Assembly: GCA_052143315.1 (NCBI GenBank)
Contig: JBKQTE010000087.1
Location: 1-43,095, forward strand
Direction of reading: 5' to 3'
DNA: 43,095 nt
Origin: DASZIT01 sp052143315
Lineage (GTDB): Bacteria; Actinomycetota; Acidimicrobiia; Acidimicrobiales; RAAP-2
This document shows positions 15,718 through 23,310 of the stretch, piece by piece. The notes under the pieces are model-generated. The model was not told the DNA's origin. It was given only the letters and a program-made list of their open reading frames with translations, and ran no database searches. The position numbers and the translations under genes were made by a program. Position 1 is the first letter of the stretch, and each line of letters begins with the position of its first letter.

Positions 15718-16941
15718 TCAGTCGACCAGCGCCTGGTAGACCAGCGCCCGCAGCTGGGCGCGGAAGGGGTAGATGGTCGACGGCAACAGCTGGGTCATGA
15801 AGATGGCCGTCACGTCCTCGACCGGGTCCACCCAGAAGGCGGTGCTGGCCGCCCCGCCCCAGTAGAACTCCCCGGACGAGCCCACCGTGGCGGTGGCGGC
15901 CGGCCCCAGGCCGATGGCGAAGCCGAGCCCGAAGCCCACCCCCTCGAAGCCGGACTCCCCGAAGCCGCCGAGAGCCAGGCGACTCAGGTCGACCCCGCCC
16001 GGGAGGTGGTTGCACGTCATCAGCTCGAGCGTCTTGCGGCCGATGATCCGCACGCCGTCGAGCTGCCCCTCGCCGAGGAGCATCTGGCAGAACCGCAGGT
16101 AGTCACCGGAGGTGGAGACCAGCCCGCCGGCACCCGACAGGTAGGAGCGCGGCCGCCGGTAGCCGCTGGTGACGGGGTCGTCGAGCAGGGCCGGGGGGCC
16201 GCCCGGTGCGTACACGTAGGAGGCGGCGAAGCGGCCGGCCGAACGGTCGGGCACGGAGAAGCCGGTGTCGGTCATCCCCAGCGGGTCGAAGATGGCGTCC
16301 TGGAGATACCGGTCGAACCGGCGGCCGGAGATGATCTCCACCAGCCGGCCGCAGATATCGGTGGACAGGCCGTAGTTCCAGCGGGTCCCCGGGTGGAACT
16401 TGAGGGGCAGGCCGGCGAGCAGGGTGCAGGCCCGCTCGAGGGTCATCCCCGACCCGGCCTCCGCCACCGCCGCCGAGTACCGGTGGTCGACCGGGTGGTC
16501 CGGCACCACGCTCCCGGCCAATCCGGTCATGTGCATGAGGGCGTCGCGCACCGACATGGGCCGGGAGGGCTCCACCAGGCGGACCGAGCCGTCGTCGCCG
16601 GTCTCTTCCACCTTGAGGTCGCGCCACTCCGGGATGAACCGGTCGACCGGGTCGGTCAGCTGGAACGCCCCTTCCTCGTAGAGCTGCATCAGGGCGACGG
16701 AGGCGATCGGCTTGGTCATCGAGTAGATACGCCAGATGGTGTCCTCCTCCACCGGCGTGCCCCGCTCGCGATCCATGGTGCCGAAGGACCGGGTGTAGGC
16801 CACGCTCGAGCCCCGGGCCACCACCACCTGGCACCCGGTGATCTTCCCGGTCGACACGTAGCGGTGCTCGAAGTGCTCGCCGATCCGTCCCAGCCGGTCG
16901 GGGTCCATGCCGGCGGCGGCCGGATCGACCTCCACGCCCAC
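15718..16941 (-). CDS. Serine beta-lactamase-family hydrolase (class C / esterase-like)
   Basis: The 407-residue product shows the catalytic SXXK tetrad S74-M-T-K77 in RIYSMTKPIASVALMQLYEE, the tyrosine motif WNYGLSTDICGRLVE, and the C-terminal FYWGGAASTAFWVDP, which replaces the KTG box as in esterase-type members. No signal peptide is seen, so it is probably cytoplasmic. Such proteins range from EstB-type esterases to D-aminopeptidases and transesterases (LovD-like); the substrate cannot be read. It starts four bases after the acyl-CoA dehydrogenase stop codon, so the two are probably co-transcribed and may act on acyl thioesters or esters from one pathway. Confidence 0.9.
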   Translation of the reverse strand: MGVEVDPAAAGMDPDRLGRIGEHFEHRYVSTGKITGCQVVVARGSSVAYTRSFGTMDRERGTPVEEDTIWRIYSMTKPIASVALMQLYEEGAFQLTDPVDRFIPEWRDLKVEETGDDGSVRLVEPSRPMSVRDALMHMTGLAGSVVPDHPVDHRYSAAVAEAGSGMTLERACTLLAGLPLKFHPGTRWNYGLSTDICGRLVEIISGRRFDRYLQDAIFDPLGMTDTGFSVPDRSAGRFAASYVYAPGGPPALLDDPVTSGYRRPRSYLSGAGGLVSTSGDYLRFCQMLLGEGQLDGVRIIGRKTLELMTCNHLPGGVDLSRLALGGFGESGFEGVGFGLGFAIGLGPAATATVGSSGEFYWGGAASTAFWVDPVEDVTAIFMTQLLPSTIYPFRAQLRALVYQALVD

Positions 16942-16945
16942 CGCC

Positions 16946-18283
16946 TCAGGCGTTCTTGGGGAGGTCGGCGAAGGCGGTGGTGCGGTCGTTGTTCGGCTCC
17001 TTGGGGAGGCCGAGCACCCGTTCGCCGATGATGTTCCGCTGGATCTGGTCGGTGCCGCCGTAGATGGGCGGTGCCTGGGCCAGGAGCGCCAGCTCCGTGA
17101 CGATCGAGACGGCCGGATCCCCGATGGCGGTGGCGATGGACGCCCGGTCCTCGGCCCGGTAGGCGTGGAGCATCCCGGCGGCGCCGGCGATCTGCATGCC
17201 CAGGTCGCGCGAGAGCCGCATGATGTGGCTCATCGAGAGCTTGGAGATGTTGGGCATGCCCGGGATGTCCCCGCCGGCGGCGTGCACCGCCTTCATCCGG
17301 AGGCCGTTGAAACGGCCCAGCTCCCCCCAGGTGTAGAGCCGCGCCAGTCCCTGCCGGATGATCGGGTCGGTGGAGGTGCCGTTGCGCACCGCCAGGTCCA
17401 TCAGGAGCTTGGGCCCGGCGCCCATGGCCCGCATGGTCTGCGTGTCACCGTCGCCCTTGCGCTTGGCGCCCGCGCCTTTGGCGGGAACGAAGTCGCCCGC
17501 CCGCCGGTCGAGGTCGCCGTGGACCGTCCCCGGCGTGGCCGCGCTCCCGGCCGCACTGCCCCCGCCGGACCCCAGGCCGGCCCGCTCGTTGGCCAGCGTG
17601 GTGTTCCCCACCGCCCAGCCGTGGTTGAGGCCACCGATGACGGCGGCGTCGGGGACCCGGGCGTCGGTGAGGAACACCTCGTTGAACAGGGCCCGCCCGG
17701 TGAGCTCGCGGAGGGGACGGACCTCCACGCCGGGCTGGACCATCTCGATGGCGAAGTAGGTGATCCCCTGGTGCTTGGGTACGTCCGGGTCGGTCCTGGC
17801 CATCAGCATCCCGAGGTCGGACTTCTGGCCGTTGGAGGTCCACACCTTCTGGCCGTTGACGACCCACTCGTCACCGTCACGCACCGCCCGGGTCTGCAGC
17901 CCGGCCAGGTCGGAGCCGGCGGACGGCTCGCTGAAGAGCTGGCACCACGACCGGGCCCCGGTGACGATGTCGCGCACGTAACGGTCGATCTGGTCCCGGC
18001 TGCCGTGGGCGGCGATGGTCGGGGCGGCCAGTAGCAGCCCGAGGCCCCCCGGGGCGCCCAGGGCGCCGAACTGGTCGATGGCCCGGCCCACCCGCACGGC
18101 ATCGTTCCGGGACAGGCCCCGACCGTAGGCGTCGGTGGGCAGGGCCGGTGCCGACCAGCCGGCCAGGCCCAGGCGCTCCCACCACTGGCGCACGGTGAGC
18201 TCGGGGTCCCAGTTGTCCGTCAGCCACTGGTCGAGCTCTTCGATGACCTGGTCGGTCGACTCGGTCTGTGCAGTATCGGTCAT
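16946..18283 (-). CDS. Acyl-CoA dehydrogenase family protein (FadE-like)
   Basis: FAD enzyme family that forms trans-2-enoyl-CoA. The 445-residue product has WCQLFSEPSAGSDLAGLQTR, the FAD-binding WVVNGQKVWTSNGQKSDLGM and the C-terminal PPIYGGTDQIQRNIIGERVL. Where the catalytic glutamate of short- and medium-chain enzymes lies (YEG), this protein has YGG, so the base must come from elsewhere or the protein needs a partner. A Gly/Ala-rich segment followed by a lysine-rich one (about residues 240-285) is inserted before the last helical domain. The ATG at 18283 follows GGGGGGAACC. The preceding 159-base gap to doxX holds small inverted repeats (for example TGGTCGGACCA near 18380) but no clear promoter. 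Confidence 0.93.
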   Translation of the reverse strand: MTDTAQTESTDQVIEELDQWLTDNWDPELTVRQWWERLGLAGWSAPALPTDAYGRGLSRNDAVRVGRAIDQFGALGAPGGLGLLLAAPTIAAHGSRDQIDRYVRDIVTGARSWCQLFSEPSAGSDLAGLQTRAVRDGDEWVVNGQKVWTSNGQKSDLGMLMARTDPDVPKHQGITYFAIEMVQPGVEVRPLRELTGRALFNEVFLTDARVPDAAVIGGLNHGWAVGNTTLANERAGLGSGGGSAAGSAATPGTVHGDLDRRAGDFVPAKGAGAKRKGDGDTQTMRAMGAGPKLLMDLAVRNGTSTDPIIRQGLARLYTWGELGRFNGLRMKAVHAAGGDIPGMPNISKLSMSHIMRLSRDLGMQIAGAAGMLHAYRAEDRASIATAIGDPAVSIVTELALLAQAPPIYGGTDQIQRNIIGERVLGLPKEPNNDRTTAFADLPKNA

Positions 18284-18442
18284 GGTTCCCCCCGGCGGTG
18301 TGTTCGACGGGGCCGCGGTCGCCCCGATTGGTCGTATCACAGCGGCGGTGCCCGACGGAAGTCCACCGGTCCCGCCGCCTGGTCGGACCAACGCCTCAAT
18401 CGGGCGGGCGGGCGGCGAGGATGGCTCGGCGGAAGGTGCTGG

Positions 18443-18976
18443 TCACTGGCCGGACGTGGCGCCCGGCCCGTCGTTCCGCCGGCTGGTGGCCAGCATGCCG
18501 ACGGCGGCCCCGACCCCCAGCGCGATCGAGAACAGGGCCGAGCGCAGTCCGCCGCCCCGCTTGCCGCGGGCGCCGTCGAACGAGAACCGCCCGGGTCCCA
18601 GGGCGGAGAGGGCCGCGGCGGTGGCACCGACCACGCCGACGTACTCCCACCCGCCCTTGAAGATGAAGAAGCCTTTGCCCTTGTGGTCGGTGGCGGCGGC
18701 CACCGTCATGATGCCGATCACCCCGGCGGACGCCAGCGGCGTCATCGCCCCGAGGGTGAGGAGGGCGCCGGTCCCGATCTCCGTGGTGGCGGCCACCCGT
18801 GCATGGACCGAGGCCGGCTGGAGACCCAGCGATTCGAAGTACTTGGCGGTCCCCTCGAGGCCGCCCGGGCCCCGAACCTTGTTCAGCCCGTGCACCATCA
18901 TCATCGGGCCGAGGGTGAGACGGAGGACGAGGGCGGCGGCGTCCGAGCCGGAACGGCGGGTGACTGACTTGGACAT
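18443..18976 (-). CDS. DoxX family integral membrane protein
   Basis: The 177-residue product has four hydrophobic segments: around VLRLTLGPMMMVHGLNKV (residues 17-34), the TTEIGTGALLTLGAMTPLAS stretch, VIGIMTVAAA, and SALFSIALGVGAAVGMLA near the C-terminus. GLNKVRG after the first helix and the GKGFFIFKGGWEYV loop are typical of the DoxX/SURF4 family, whose members are linked to thiol and oxidative stress (for example the DoxX-SseA-SodA complex of mycobacteria). AAGGAG precedes the ATG by seven bases. It is divergent from the aidB-like gene across a 325-base region. Confidence 0.88.
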   Translation of the reverse strand: MSKSVTRRSGSDAAALVLRLTLGPMMMVHGLNKVRGPGGLEGTAKYFESLGLQPASVHARVAATTEIGTGALLTLGAMTPLASAGVIGIMTVAAATDHKGKGFFIFKGGWEYVGVVGATAAALSALGPGRFSFDGARGKRGGGLRSALFSIALGVGAAVGMLATSRRNDGPGATSGQ

Positions 18977-19022
18977 GCGGTGCTCCTTGCTCGGTGATCC
19001 GGCGGTCGGTGGAAGCGCAGGC

Positions 19023-19036
19023 TCCGCACGTGCGGA
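19023..19036. promoter_or_regulatory. Perfect palindrome, candidate repressor operator
   Basis: TCCGCACGTGCGGA reads the same on both strands over 14 bases. Its centre is about 53 bases upstream of the doxX start, a position suited to a dimeric regulator acting on doxX, aidB or both. The regulator is not in the window. Confidence 0.45.
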
Positions 19037-19081
19037 CGGATCGGCGGCCGAGGGCCGGGACGAACCGTCGCCGACCCTGAT

Positions 19082-19120
19082 GACACGCCGAACAGTACCG
19101 CGACGCCCGGTTGGCGTGTC
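19082..19120. repeat. Inverted repeat in the divergent region
   Basis: GACACGCC (19082-19089) and GGCGTGTC (19113-19120) are exact complements 23 bases apart. It may be a second operator or a structured 5' leader of the aidB-like transcript. Confidence 0.3.
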
Positions 19121-19301
19121 CCGACGGTCGCAGTCGCCGCCTTCCCCCGACGCGGACGGCGTACGGGAGCTCGGGACGGGGCCCGACGCCCGGTGCCCCA
19201 TCGGTGGCGGCGCGGTGCGCCAAGATGGGACCTGCGGGTGGGGGTCCCGCCCTCCGGAGCCGGGGCCACCCGCCGACGAGGAGGACGAGGAGGAGGCCAG
19301 C

Positions 19302-20954
19302 ATGCCCGACCGGTTCGAGACCCACGAGGTGTTCAACCAGAGCCCACCGCTGGAGGAGTACGACGTCTTCGGCGCCGACCGGGCCCTGGTCGAGGCGGTC
19401 GACCGCGAGGGCGGCGCCTGGGCCCGCGCCGAGCTCGGGTCGCTGGGGACACTGGCCGGCTCCGCCGGCGCCCAGGAGCTCGGGCGCCTGGCCAACGAGC
19501 ACCGCCCGGAGCTGCGCACCCACGACCGGTTCGGCCACCGGGTCGACATCGTCGACTACCACCCCGCCTACCACGAGCTGATGCGAACGGCAATCGGTCA
19601 CGGGCTCCACGCGGCACCGTGGTCCGACCCGCGCCCGGGGGCCCACGTGGCCCGGGCCGCCAAGGTGGTGGTCTGGTACCAGGTCGAGGCCGGTCACGTC
19701 TGCCCGATCTCCATGACCTACTCGGTGGTGCCGGCGCTGCGACACCAGCCCGACCTGGCGGCGGCATGGGAGCCGTTGATCACGTCCACCACCTACGATC
19801 CGGCGAACGTGCCCGCCCCGGAGAAGGCCGGGGCGACGTGCGGCATGGCCCTCACCGAGAAGCAGGGCGGCTCCGATGTCCGCGCCAACACCACCCGGGC
19901 GGAACCGATCCCCGGAGGGGACGACGGGGCGTACCTCCTCACCGGTCACAAGTGGTTCTGCTCGGCGCCGATGTCCGACGGGTTCCTGGTGCTGGCCCAG
20001 GCGCCCGGGGGGCTCAGCTGCTTCTGGACACCGCGCTGGCAGCCGGACGGTGCCCGAAACCCGATCCGGATCCAGCGGCTCAAGGACAAGCTCGGCGACC
20101 GTTCCAACGCCTCGAGCGAGATCGAGCTGGAGGGGGCCTGGGCCAGGATGATCGGCGAGGAGGGGCGCGGGGTGCGGACCATCATCGAGATGGTGAACCA
20201 CACCAGGCTGGACTGCGTCCTGGGCTCGACGGCCATCATGCGCCAGGGGGTGGCCCAGGCGACGTGGCACGCCGCCCACCGGTCCGCCTTCGGCCGGTCG
20301 CTCGCCGACCAGCCGTTGATGGCCAACGTCCTCGCCGACCTGGCCCTCGAGTCCGAGGCGGCCACCGCCGCTGCCCTGCGGCTGGCCCGGTCCTACGACA
20401 CGGGGTCGGTCGACGAGCACGAGGGACTGCTGCAGCGCCTGCTCACCCCGGTCATCAAGTACTGGACGTGCAAGCGCGCACCCCAGCACGCCGCCGAGGT
20501 GCTCGAGTGCCTGGGCGGGAACGGGTTCGTCGAGGAGTCGCCCCTCCCCCGCCTGTTCCGACAGAGCCCGGTCAACGGGGTATGGGAAGGGTCGGGCAAC
20601 GTCATCTGCCTCGACGTCCTGCGGGCCATGGTGCGCGAGCCCCGCTCCCTCGAGGCCTTCTGGGCCGAGATCGACCTGGCGGCAGGTGGCCACCACCGAC
20701 TCGACGCCTCGGCCAAGGAGCTCCGGTCCGACCTCGACGACCCGGCGACACTGGAGCCGAGGGCGCGATCGGTGGTCGAGCGCATGGCCCTCACCTTCCA
20801 GGGGTCGCTGCTGGTCCGCTTCGCGCCGGAGGCGGTGGCCGAGGCGTTCTGCGCCTCGCGGCTGGGTGACCGGTCCGGGGGGGTCTTCGGGACCCTTCCC
20901 GAAGGGAGCGACGTCAGGGCGGTTCTGGACCGCCACGCCCCCTGGCACCGCTGA
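19302..20954 (+). CDS. aidB: AidB-like acyl-CoA dehydrogenase
   Basis: The 550-residue product matches E. coli AidB in length and signatures: THEVFNQSPPLEEYDVF at the start, CGMALTEKQGGSDVRANTTR, YLLTGHKWFCSAPMSDGFLV for FAD binding, and LECLGGNGFVEESPLPRLFR followed by VNGVWEGSGNVICLDVLRAM. AidB is a flavoprotein of the acyl-CoA dehydrogenase fold made in the adaptive response to alkylation; it binds DNA, and its isovaleryl-CoA dehydrogenase activity is weak. The start ATG follows GAGGAGG. In some actinobacteria the homologue may be a real acyl-CoA dehydrogenase. No Ada or AlkB gene is in the window. Confidence 0.9.
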   Translation: MPDRFETHEVFNQSPPLEEYDVFGADRALVEAVDREGGAWARAELGSLGTLAGSAGAQELGRLANEHRPELRTHDRFGHRVDIVDYHPAYHELMRTAIGHGLHAAPWSDPRPGAHVARAAKVVVWYQVEAGHVCPISMTYSVVPALRHQPDLAAAWEPLITSTTYDPANVPAPEKAGATCGMALTEKQGGSDVRANTTRAEPIPGGDDGAYLLTGHKWFCSAPMSDGFLVLAQAPGGLSCFWTPRWQPDGARNPIRIQRLKDKLGDRSNASSEIELEGAWARMIGEEGRGVRTIIEMVNHTRLDCVLGSTAIMRQGVAQATWHAAHRSAFGRSLADQPLMANVLADLALESEAATAAALRLARSYDTGSVDEHEGLLQRLLTPVIKYWTCKRAPQHAAEVLECLGGNGFVEESPLPRLFRQSPVNGVWEGSGNVICLDVLRAMVREPRSLEAFWAEIDLAAGGHHRLDASAKELRSDLDDPATLEPRARSVVERMALTFQGSLLVRFAPEAVAEAFCASRLGDRSGGVFGTLPEGSDVRAVLDRHAPWHR

Positions 20955-20972
20955 CCAGGGGTACCAGGGACG

Positions 20973-20985
20973 CCGGCGCTGCCGG
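20973..20985. terminator. Weak hairpin between convergent genes
   Basis: CCGGC-GCT-GCCGG is the only stem in the 42-base gap between the 3' ends of the aidB-like gene and the aldo/keto reductase gene. Five base pairs is short, so this is a tentative terminator. Confidence 0.25.
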
Positions 20986-20996
20986 TGCCGCCGGGG

Positions 20997-21977
20997 TCAG
21001 CGGTGCACCGGGGACATGTCCCCGTACCGGTCACCGGCGGTGGCCCCCGGTGGCAGGACGGCATCGATCTGTCGCAGCTCCTCGTCGCTCAACACGATGT
21101 CGTCGGCGGCCACGTTCTGCTCGAGGTAGCTCCGTCGTTTGGTGCCGGGGATGGGCACCACGTCGTCGCCCTGGGCCAGCACCCAGGCCAGGGCCAGCTG
21201 CGAGGCGGCCACCCCCCTGGCGTCGGCGATCTCCTTCACCCGCTCGACCAGCTCCAGGTTCTTCTGGAAGTTCTCCCCCTGGAACCGGGGGTTGTGGCGC
21301 CGGAAGTCGTCCTCGGCGAGGTCCCCGGGCTTTCGGATCTGGCCGGACAGGAAGCCGCGCCCGAGCGGCGAGTAGGCGACGAAGCCGATGCCCAGCTGAC
21401 GGACGGTGTCGAGCACGCCGTCGGTCTCCGGATCCCGCGTCCACAGCGACCACTCGGTCTGGAGGGCGGTGATCGGATGCACGGCGTGCGCTCGGCGAAT
21501 CGTGTCGGGGGCCGCTTCGGACAGTCCCAGGTGACGCACCTTGCCGCTCTCCACCAGCTCGGCCATGGCCCCCACCGTCTCCTCGATCGGGGTGTCGGGA
21601 TCGACACGGTGCTGGTAGTAGAGGTCGATGTGGTCGACCCCCAGCCGCCCCAGCGAGGCGTCGCAGGCGGCCCGGACATACTCGGGACGACCGTTGACCC
21701 CGATCCGGGTGCCGTCGGGGGCACGCTCGTTGCCGAACTTGGTGGCGAGCACCACCTGGTGGCGGCGGCCGACCAGGGCCCGTCCTACCAACCGCTCGTT
21801 GGTGAACGGTCCGTACATGTCCGCCGTGTCGAGGAGGGTGACGCCGAGGTCGAGGGCACGGTGGATGGTGGCGATCGACTCCTCCTCGTCGGCCGTCCCG
21901 TAGAACTCGCTCATACCCATACAGCCGAGCCCCTGGGCGGAGACGACCAGTCCTTGTCCGAGTGTCCGCCTGCGCAT
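20997..21977 (-). CDS. Aldo/keto reductase
   Basis: NADPH-dependent carbonyl reductase of the AKR superfamily, in the subfamily with YqkF/IolS and auxin-induced-type proteins. The 326-residue product shows the catalytic tetrad: D50 and Y55 in LLDTADMYGPF, K80 in VLATKFG and H123 in HIDLYYQHRVD. YSPLGRGFLSGQI and IPGTKRRSYLEQNVAA are the cofactor-binding segments. It starts nine bases after the radical SAM gene stop codon and is the last gene of the arc-linked transcript. The natural substrate is unknown. Confidence 0.93.
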   Translation of the reverse strand: MRRRTLGQGLVVSAQGLGCMGMSEFYGTADEEESIATIHRALDLGVTLLDTADMYGPFTNERLVGRALVGRRHQVVLATKFGNERAPDGTRIGVNGRPEYVRAACDASLGRLGVDHIDLYYQHRVDPDTPIEETVGAMAELVESGKVRHLGLSEAAPDTIRRAHAVHPITALQTEWSLWTRDPETDGVLDTVRQLGIGFVAYSPLGRGFLSGQIRKPGDLAEDDFRRHNPRFQGENFQKNLELVERVKEIADARGVAASQLALAWVLAQGDDVVPIPGTKRRSYLEQNVAADDIVLSDEELRQIDAVLPPGATAGDRYGDMSPVHR

Positions 21978-21986
21978 GGTCCCGTT

Positions 21987-23177
21987 CTACCCGGACCGGC
22001 TGACGGTCGAACCCGCTCGGTCCCGGTGGCCGGCCGCCGAACCGGTCAAGGTGCGCACGCATCCCGGGTCCTCCCCCAGGGCGTCCCCGGTCTCGGCGTA
22101 GGCCCGGGAGCGGGAGCCCCCACACAGGTCGGCGTCCTCGCAGGTACCGCACCGGCCCGTGAACTCGGCGGCACGGATCGACTGCAGCAGCCGATCGCTG
22201 CGGTAGATGTGGAGGAGGCTCTCGAGGCGGACGTTCCCGAGCCGCACCGGAAGGAACCCCGACGGGTGGACGTCCCCGTTGGCCGCCACGAACACGATCC
22301 CCTTGCCGTCTCGGGTGGCGGCACTGGGGGCGCAAGCCCGGGCGGTAGCCGGTCCCAGCCGGGCCACCAGGCGGTCCCGGAGGTCGGCGTAGAGCGCCCC
22401 GGTCTCGAATCCGTGCCCGGCGGGCGTCCGCTCGGAACCGGTGCGGCTACGTGCTACCCGCCGGAAGAACGGGGCCTCGACCGTCCGCACCGTGAAGCCG
22501 TACCGGGACGCGTCGACGAGGAAGTGGCAGATGTCCTCGTTCTCGCTGGGCGTGGTCGCCTCCACCCCGGTGCCCCGGCCGGTGGTGATCAGGAAGAACA
22601 CCTCCCAGGTGTCGACCGCGCGCTTGTGCACCAGCGCGGCGACATCGGCGAGCTCGTGGAGGTTGGACCGCATGACCGTGGTGTTGACCTGGACGGAGAA
22701 GCCGTGGCGCTGGAGCTGCCCGATGGCCCGGAGGGTCGCGTCGAAGTGGCCGTCGATCCCGCGCACCCGGTCGTGGGTGGCCGGCGTGGCGCCGTCCAGG
22801 CTCACCGAGGCCGTCCGCACCCCCCGCCGGCGGAGCCCTGCCAGCGTCGACGACGTCAACCGAGGAGTGACCGAGGGCGCCACGGCCACCGGCACGCGGC
22901 TCGCCTGGGCGTGGCCGGCGAGGTCGAGGATATCGGGACGCTTGAGGCAGTCACCCCCGGTGAGGATCAGGATCGGGCGGGGACTGCCGATCGCCGCCAG
23001 CTCGTCGATCAGGGCACAGCCCTCGGCCGTCGAGAGCTCGTCCGGCCCGGGGTCGGGCTGGGCGTCCGCCCGGCAGTGAACGCACGCCAGGTCGCACGCC
23101 TTGGTCGTCTCCCAGAACACCAGGAGCGGGCGGTCGTCGAACCGGCGGCCCACCGGCTGCTCCGGCGCGACGGTCAT
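21987..23177 (-). CDS. Radical SAM/SPASM protein (TIGR04053-like)
   Basis: The 396-residue product has the radical SAM cluster motif C28-X3-C32-X2-C35 in TTKACDLACVHCRAD, then LILTGGDCLKRPDIL and ASVSLDGATPATHDRVRG. The C-terminal SPASM region holds ANGDVHPSGFLPVRLGNVR and CGTCEDADLCGGSRSRAYAE, ending with a further cysteine (EDPGC), enough ligands for auxiliary Fe-S clusters. It resembles the TIGR04053 group, related to the haem enzyme AhbD and to peptide-modifying SPASM proteins; its substrate is unknown. The ATG overlaps the stop of a 37-codon mini-ORF by four bases; no ribosome site of its own is evident, which supports coupling. Confidence 0.9.
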   Translation of the reverse strand: MTVAPEQPVGRRFDDRPLLVFWETTKACDLACVHCRADAQPDPGPDELSTAEGCALIDELAAIGSPRPILILTGGDCLKRPDILDLAGHAQASRVPVAVAPSVTPRLTSSTLAGLRRRGVRTASVSLDGATPATHDRVRGIDGHFDATLRAIGQLQRHGFSVQVNTTVMRSNLHELADVAALVHKRAVDTWEVFFLITTGRGTGVEATTPSENEDICHFLVDASRYGFTVRTVEAPFFRRVARSRTGSERTPAGHGFETGALYADLRDRLVARLGPATARACAPSAATRDGKGIVFVAANGDVHPSGFLPVRLGNVRLESLLHIYRSDRLLQSIRAAEFTGRCGTCEDADLCGGSRSRAYAETGDALGEDPGCVRTLTGSAAGHRDRAGSTVSRSG

Positions 23178-23287
23178 TGTCGGGCCCCGTCCAGACGACC
23201 GCCTGGTGCCCGTCCGCTCGTCACCGGCGCCGATCTCACCTCCATTCTGGCATTGTCGTCCACGGGGACATCGGGGCGGTAGGGCAT
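23174..23287 (-). CDS. Candidate 37-residue peptide coupled to the radical SAM gene
   Basis: A small frame begins with ATG at 23287, 23 bases after the arcC stop codon, with AGGTGA four bases upstream, and ends in TGA overlapping the ATG of the radical SAM gene (ATGA). The product begins MPYRPDVPVDDNARM and ends GGRLDGARQ; it has no Cys and no signal peptide. Third-position GC is about 70% (26 of 37 codons), lower than in neighbouring genes and close to random for this genome, so coding status is uncertain. It may be a peptide substrate of the SPASM enzyme, a translation-coupling leader, or chance. A GGAGGTGA sequence also occurs inside it. Confidence 0.35.
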   Translation of the reverse strand: MPYRPDVPVDDNARMEVRSAPVTSGRAPGGRLDGARQ

Positions 23288-23310
23288 TACGTCACCTGTG
23301 GGCCGCCGGA

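Larger units (their letters stand above)
18977..19301. promoter_or_regulatory. Divergent control region between doxX and the aidB-like gene
   Basis: This 325-base stretch has no supported gene. It holds a 14-base perfect palindrome (19023-19036), an 8-bp inverted repeat (19082-19089 and 19113-19120) and, close to 19302, the purine-rich ribosome site of the aidB-like gene (GAGGAGG). No clear -10/-35 pair was found for either gene. Confidence 0.5.

Noticed and set aside
18396..20948. Long minus-strand open frame opposite the aidB-like gene
   Set aside because: It covers the well-supported aidB-like gene on the opposite strand and lacks domain signatures.
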